Assembly (NCBI GenBank): GCA_045107005.1
Contig: JBGCFP010000032.1
Location: 1-64,000 of the forward strand
Length of the DNA stretch: 64,000 nt
Source of the DNA: JBCCMA01 sp045107005
Lineage (GTDB): Bacteria > Pseudomonadota > Gammaproteobacteria > Steroidobacterales > JBCCMA01
Direction of reading: 5' to 3'
Shown here: in pieces, positions 61,172-64,000 of the stretch
Layout: each line of letters opens with the position of its first letter
Numbering within the stretch: the first letter of the stretch is position 1
Made by a program: the position numbers and the translations under genes
Notes under the pieces: generated by a model
Seen by the model: the letters and a program-made list of their open reading frames with translations, nothing else
Database searches by the model: none
What the model was told of the DNA's origin: nothing

Positions 61172-61861
61172 TTGGAGCTAAACGCCGATTTTTCCCAGCG
61201 TGTCGTCGTGCACGCGGCGCAGTTGCCCTGGCAATCATCACCCATGGCGGGCGTGATGCGTCGCATGCTCGATCGCGTGGGCGATGAAGTCGCGCGCGCT
61301 ACCAGTGTCGTGCGCTACGCACCGGGCAGCCGATTTTCGCCGCACGTACACACCGGTGGCGAAGAATTTTTCGTGCTCGACGGCGTGTTTCAGGACGAGC
61401 ACGGCGACTACCCCGCAGGCACCTACGTACGCAACCCGCCGCAATCGAGTCACACCCCTGGCGCTGCCGACGGTTGCGTTATCTTCGTGAAGCTCTGGCA
61501 GTTTGATTCGGCCGATCGCACTACTGTGGTGAAAGCCATGGACCCTGCGCAGGCGGTGGCAAAAGCGTCGCGACCTGGCGTCAGCGTGTTGCCACTGCAT
61601 CACGATTCACGCGAAGAGGTGCGCATGGAAGTCTGGGGTGCCAACGCGCAGGTGGCATGGCACGCGGAAGGTGGCGCCGAACTGTTTGTGCTTGACGGCG
61701 AGTGCCGCGAAGGGAACGACACGCTTTCACGCCACTCATGGCTGCGCGTTCCGCCAGGAGGTGAGCTGCGTGCCACGGCCGGGTCGTCGGGTGCGCGTGT
61801 CTGGACAAAAATCGGCGGTTTGCGCAACGTCGACGTACCGCCGCAGCCCACGACACCTTAG
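61172..61861 (+). CDS. ChrR-like cupin domain protein
   Basis: The TTG start gives 229 residues with two cupin-like halves. The first has RYAPGSRFSPHVHTGGEEFFVLDGVFQDEHGDYPAGTYV as a complete metal-cupin block (HVH, EE, later H); the second (VAWHAEGGAELFVLDGECRE) is weaker. The anti-sigma N-terminal zinc domain of ChrR is absent. It could be a small dioxygenase-like or sensor cupin. It is 22 bp downstream of the S9 peptidase. Confidence 0.72.
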   Translation: MELNADFSQRVVVHAAQLPWQSSPMAGVMRRMLDRVGDEVARATSVVRYAPGSRFSPHVHTGGEEFFVLDGVFQDEHGDYPAGTYVRNPPQSSHTPGAADGCVIFVKLWQFDSADRTTVVKAMDPAQAVAKASRPGVSVLPLHHDSREEVRMEVWGANAQVAWHAEGGAELFVLDGECREGNDTLSRHSWLRVPPGGELRATAGSSGARVWTKIGGLRNVDVPPQPTTP

Positions 61862-61983
61862 TCCAAACTGGTTTTGCGCTGGTCGGGCGGCGGTTGATGC
61901 CAGCGCACGGTACGCTCGCGATGTTCGCAAGCTCTAATCCTGATAGCCTGTCTTTAGACACTGCGATACAGGAGCGCCAGAGC

Positions 61984-62841
61984 GTGATTGAGCTCGTATT
62001 GAGACCAAAAATTCGGGATCTGGGCGAGTTTGAGGTGCGACGCGTCTTGCCGGACCGAGCACGGCGGACGGTTGGTCCGTTCGTCTTCTTTGATCACATG
62101 GGTCCGGCGCAATTTCCGCCCGGTTCAGGTATCGCAGTACGGCCACACCCGCACATTGGCCTGGCGACCATTACCTATTTGTTCGACGGCCAGATTCTGC
62201 ATCGTGACAGTTTGGGCGAGGTGCAGACGATCTACCCGGGCGCCGTGAATCTGATGACAGCCGGGCGAGGCATCGTGCACTCGGAACGGGCTGGCGATGA
62301 TCTTGATGAGGTCTCGACACTGCACGGCATTCAGTCATGGATGGCGTTGCCCGACCAGGCGCAGGAAATCGCCCCGTCGTTTGATCACTATCCCGCTGGC
62401 ATGCTGCCGCAACTGCAAATCGATGAAGCGGTGGTACGCGTCATCATGGGCACCGCATTTGGTCAGACCTCGCCCGTGACACAATACAGCGCGACGCTCT
62501 ATCTCGAATGCCAGTTGCCCGCCGGCAATACGCTTGATCTGCCAATCGACTATGCCGAGTTAGCGGTTTATGTGGTCAGCGGTGAAATCAAAATCGCGAA
62601 TGAAACCTATGGCGAAGGTGCCATGGCCGTGGCCAGCGAGCGGGCACACATCACGCTATCGGCAACCCGCGACGCGCGGGTCATGGTGATTGGTGGTGAT
62701 AACCCGGGTCCGCGGCATCTGTGGTGGAATTTTGTCTCCAATTCCAAAGCGCGTATCGAGCAGGCAAAAGCGGATTGGCGCAACGGCGATTTCGATATGG
62801 TCCCGGGCGACGACGAGTTTATTCCGCTCCCGGAGGGCTAA
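61984..62841 (+). CDS. Pirin family protein
   Basis: GTG 61984, with AGGAG 9 nt upstream, gives 285 residues. Pirin features are clear: EVRRVLPDRARRTVGPFVFF, DHMGPAQFPPGSG, the metal-site block VRPHPHIGLATITYLFDGQI and MTAGRGIVHSE with its additional His and Glu. Some pirins are quercetinases and others act in redox sensing. The upstream frame to 61894 has no homologous content. A bidirectional terminator follows. Confidence 0.87.
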   Translation: MIELVLRPKIRDLGEFEVRRVLPDRARRTVGPFVFFDHMGPAQFPPGSGIAVRPHPHIGLATITYLFDGQILHRDSLGEVQTIYPGAVNLMTAGRGIVHSERAGDDLDEVSTLHGIQSWMALPDQAQEIAPSFDHYPAGMLPQLQIDEAVVRVIMGTAFGQTSPVTQYSATLYLECQLPAGNTLDLPIDYAELAVYVVSGEIKIANETYGEGAMAVASERAHITLSATRDARVMVIGGDNPGPRHLWWNFVSNSKARIEQAKADWRNGDFDMVPGDDEFIPLPEG

Positions 62842-62870
62842 AAAAACGGGTCGCAAGCGACCCGTTTCTT
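62841..62870. terminator. Bidirectional terminator between pirin and TonB receptor genes
   Basis: AAAAAACGGGTCGC pairs with GCGACCCGTTTCTT around a two-base loop. The left flank supplies a T tract for the minus-strand receptor and the right flank a shorter one for the pirin gene. Confidence 0.75.
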
Positions 62871-62896
62871 CGTTAGCTCAGGTTGACGACTCGCTG

Positions 62897-64000
62897 TCAG
62901 AACGTCTTGTTAAACGTCAGCGACCACGTCATGGGATCCTGTACGTACAAGAAACCCGCCAGCAGCGCTACCACCTGATCCCGGTCCGTGCAGTTTTTGC
63001 ACGATGCCGTCAGTGACCAGTTTTGCGCTGTGTTCGTCAACGCCACGCCGGCGTTCAAGACCGTGTACGGGTCGATGAGCGCAATATCCTGACCGGCCGT
63101 GCTGACGTTGTGATCACCGTAACGTACTGCTGTGGCACGTGGCGTAATGATGGTGTCCGAACCAATGTCGAAATCAAACCAGCCGCCGACCGAGATCTGG
63201 GTGTCGGGTGCACGCGTCGGGTCAGCAATGTCTCCGTTAGTATCGACGATACTCTGCGCGCAGCTCGTGCCCAGGGTTCGGCATTCGGTTTGCTGGGCGA
63301 CAATGCTTGGATCCAGATTGGTGTATTCACTGTCGAGAAATCCAATGTTGGCGAACACCGTCAAGTTGTCTGTCGGTAGCGCGAGAATTTCAAACTCGGC
63401 TCCGGCGACTTCCAGATCGGCGGAGTTTTGCGTGATAAACGTAATCGAACCGTTGTCCGGGTCAGTGAACGCTGAGGGCAGCTGAAAATCCGAGACGTCG
63501 GTGAAAAACACGTTGGCGTTGAAGCGCAAGCTGTTGTCCAGAAATTCACTGCGCAAACCGCCCTCGTAGTTCCAGACTCTCTCGGCCGAGAAGGGCTGCA
63601 GCGTGGAGGTGACAGTGCCGCGCGCGTTCCAGCCGCCGGACTTGAAGCCGCGGGTGGCGGAGGCGTAAGCCATGATGTCGTCGGTAAACTGATACTCAAA
63701 CGCGATGCGCGGCGTCAGAATTGATTCCGTCTGCACCAGTGGGATGCCCGCCGCAACGAGGTCTGCGCTGTTGATGACGGCGCCTGCGGCGGGGTTGCCG
63801 TTATCGCGCAAGCCGATGTCCTTTTCCTCGTCGGTGTAGCGCAAGCCCAGCGTCAGGGTTGCCTGTTCGTTGAAGTGCCAGTCAGCCTGCGCGTACAGCG
63901 CCCACGAATCTACGGTGTTGTCGAGAATCCGATCGTATTGAATCAGCGGCAGACCGACCGGTGGTGGTGCCAGCCCGATGGCGCCCAGGTTGAAGATCTG
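62897..64000 (-). CDS. TonB-dependent receptor, C-terminal barrel part, truncated by the window edge
   Basis: The visible 367 codons encode outer-membrane beta-barrel strands (LTLGLRYTDEEKDI, MAYASATRGFKSGGWNARG, VWNYEGGLRSEFLDNSLRFN) and end with the usual C-terminal aromatic (WSLTFNKTF), which is recognised by the barrel assembly machinery. The frame stays open to position 64000, so the plug and signal lie outside. RGFKSGGWN is common in iron-siderophore-like or small-molecule receptors of this order. The substrate is unknown; the second Cys pair (SCKNC) near the end is unusual for a barrel strand. Confidence 0.85.
   Translation of the reverse strand, partial: QIFNLGAIGLAPPPVGLPLIQYDRILDNTVDSWALYAQADWHFNEQATLTLGLRYTDEEKDIGLRDNGNPAAGAVINSADLVAAGIPLVQTESILTPRIAFEYQFTDDIMAYASATRGFKSGGWNARGTVTSTLQPFSAERVWNYEGGLRSEFLDNSLRFNANVFFTDVSDFQLPSAFTDPDNGSITFITQNSADLEVAGAEFEILALPTDNLTVFANIGFLDSEYTNLDPSIVAQQTECRTLGTSCAQSIVDTNGDIADPTRAPDTQISVGGWFDFDIGSDTIITPRATAVRYGDHNVSTAGQDIALIDPYTVLNAGVALTNTAQNWSLTASCKNCTDRDQVVALLAGFLYVQDPMTWSLTFNKTF

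Noticed and set aside
59314..61266. 650-codon open frame on the minus strand
   Set aside because: It is antisense to the well-supported S9 peptidase and reads as low-complexity Arg/His/Val sequence without any motif, as expected of a shadow frame in GC-rich DNA.
1..64000. tRNA, rRNA, CRISPR, insertion sequence or attachment site
   Set aside because: No cloverleaf, rRNA core sequence, spaced repeat array, transposase gene or integrase gene could be recognised.

Overview
The window reads as chromosomal DNA of a GC-rich, free-living Gammaproteobacterium. Affinity to a marine or soil Xanthomonadales/Woeseiales-like lineage is an inference from gene style: long TonB-dependent receptors, flavin-dependent halogenases beside them, IorAB-type molybdenum hydroxylases, dockerin-like protein tails and ToxR/CadC-like membrane regulators. 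No rRNA, tRNA, CRISPR array, prophage or complete insertion sequence was found.

Layout. 1-735: two divergent short transcription units, each with a good sigma70-like promoter, a hairpin and a similar rho-independent terminator. 860-2332: PcfJ-like protein. 2.5-9.2 kb: secreted proteins, several with calcium-binding DxDGDG repeats. They include two proteins sharing the same dockerin-like tail, a spondin-domain protein, and a matrixin-like metalloprotease with an overlapping upstream partner. 9.9-22.2 kb: alpha-glucan utilisation locus, with divergent GH13 alpha-glucosidase and MFS transporter-GH13 lipoprotein operons, a TonB receptor, two tryptophan-halogenase-like genes and a LacI regulator. 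Paired copies of a 14-bp palindrome lie in the two control regions. 22.5-27.2 kb: a tight four-gene cluster predicted to make and recycle the compatible solute glucosylglycerate. 27.4-30.7 kb: Mo-hydroxylase small and large subunits plus a diheme cytochrome c.

30.7-36.8 kb is a signalling block: hybrid histidine kinase with a TPR-like sensor, TIR-domain membrane protein, and winged-helix/beta-propeller regulator. 36.8-46.8 kb: an NTF2-like protein, a DJ-1/PfpI protein, a sugar porter, DUF2721, two overlapping cytoplasmic GH17 enzymes, a LacI DNA-binding domain without a sensor domain in a chain of coupled small ORFs, a thioredoxin-like protein, an oxidoreductase and a Tat-exported vanadium haloperoxidase-like enzyme. 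46.8-64 kb: membrane, CBS and rhomboid proteins, an S41 peptidase, a winged-helix/TPR regulator, DUF4336, an exported amidohydrolase, a second IorAB pair, a PLP decarboxylase, an S9 peptidase, cupin and pirin proteins, and the 3' part of another TonB receptor running off the right edge.

How the genes fit together. Extracellular alpha-glucans would enter through the 15.2-kb TonB receptor, be cut by the GH13 lipoprotein, cross the inner membrane by the MFS carrier and be hydrolysed by the cytoplasmic GH13, under LacI control. Next door, activated glucose plus 3-phosphoglycerate would be stored as glucosylglycerate and later released as glucose-1-phosphate and glycerate, which the kinase returns to glycolysis. 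All functional calls come from motif reading; no database search was run.
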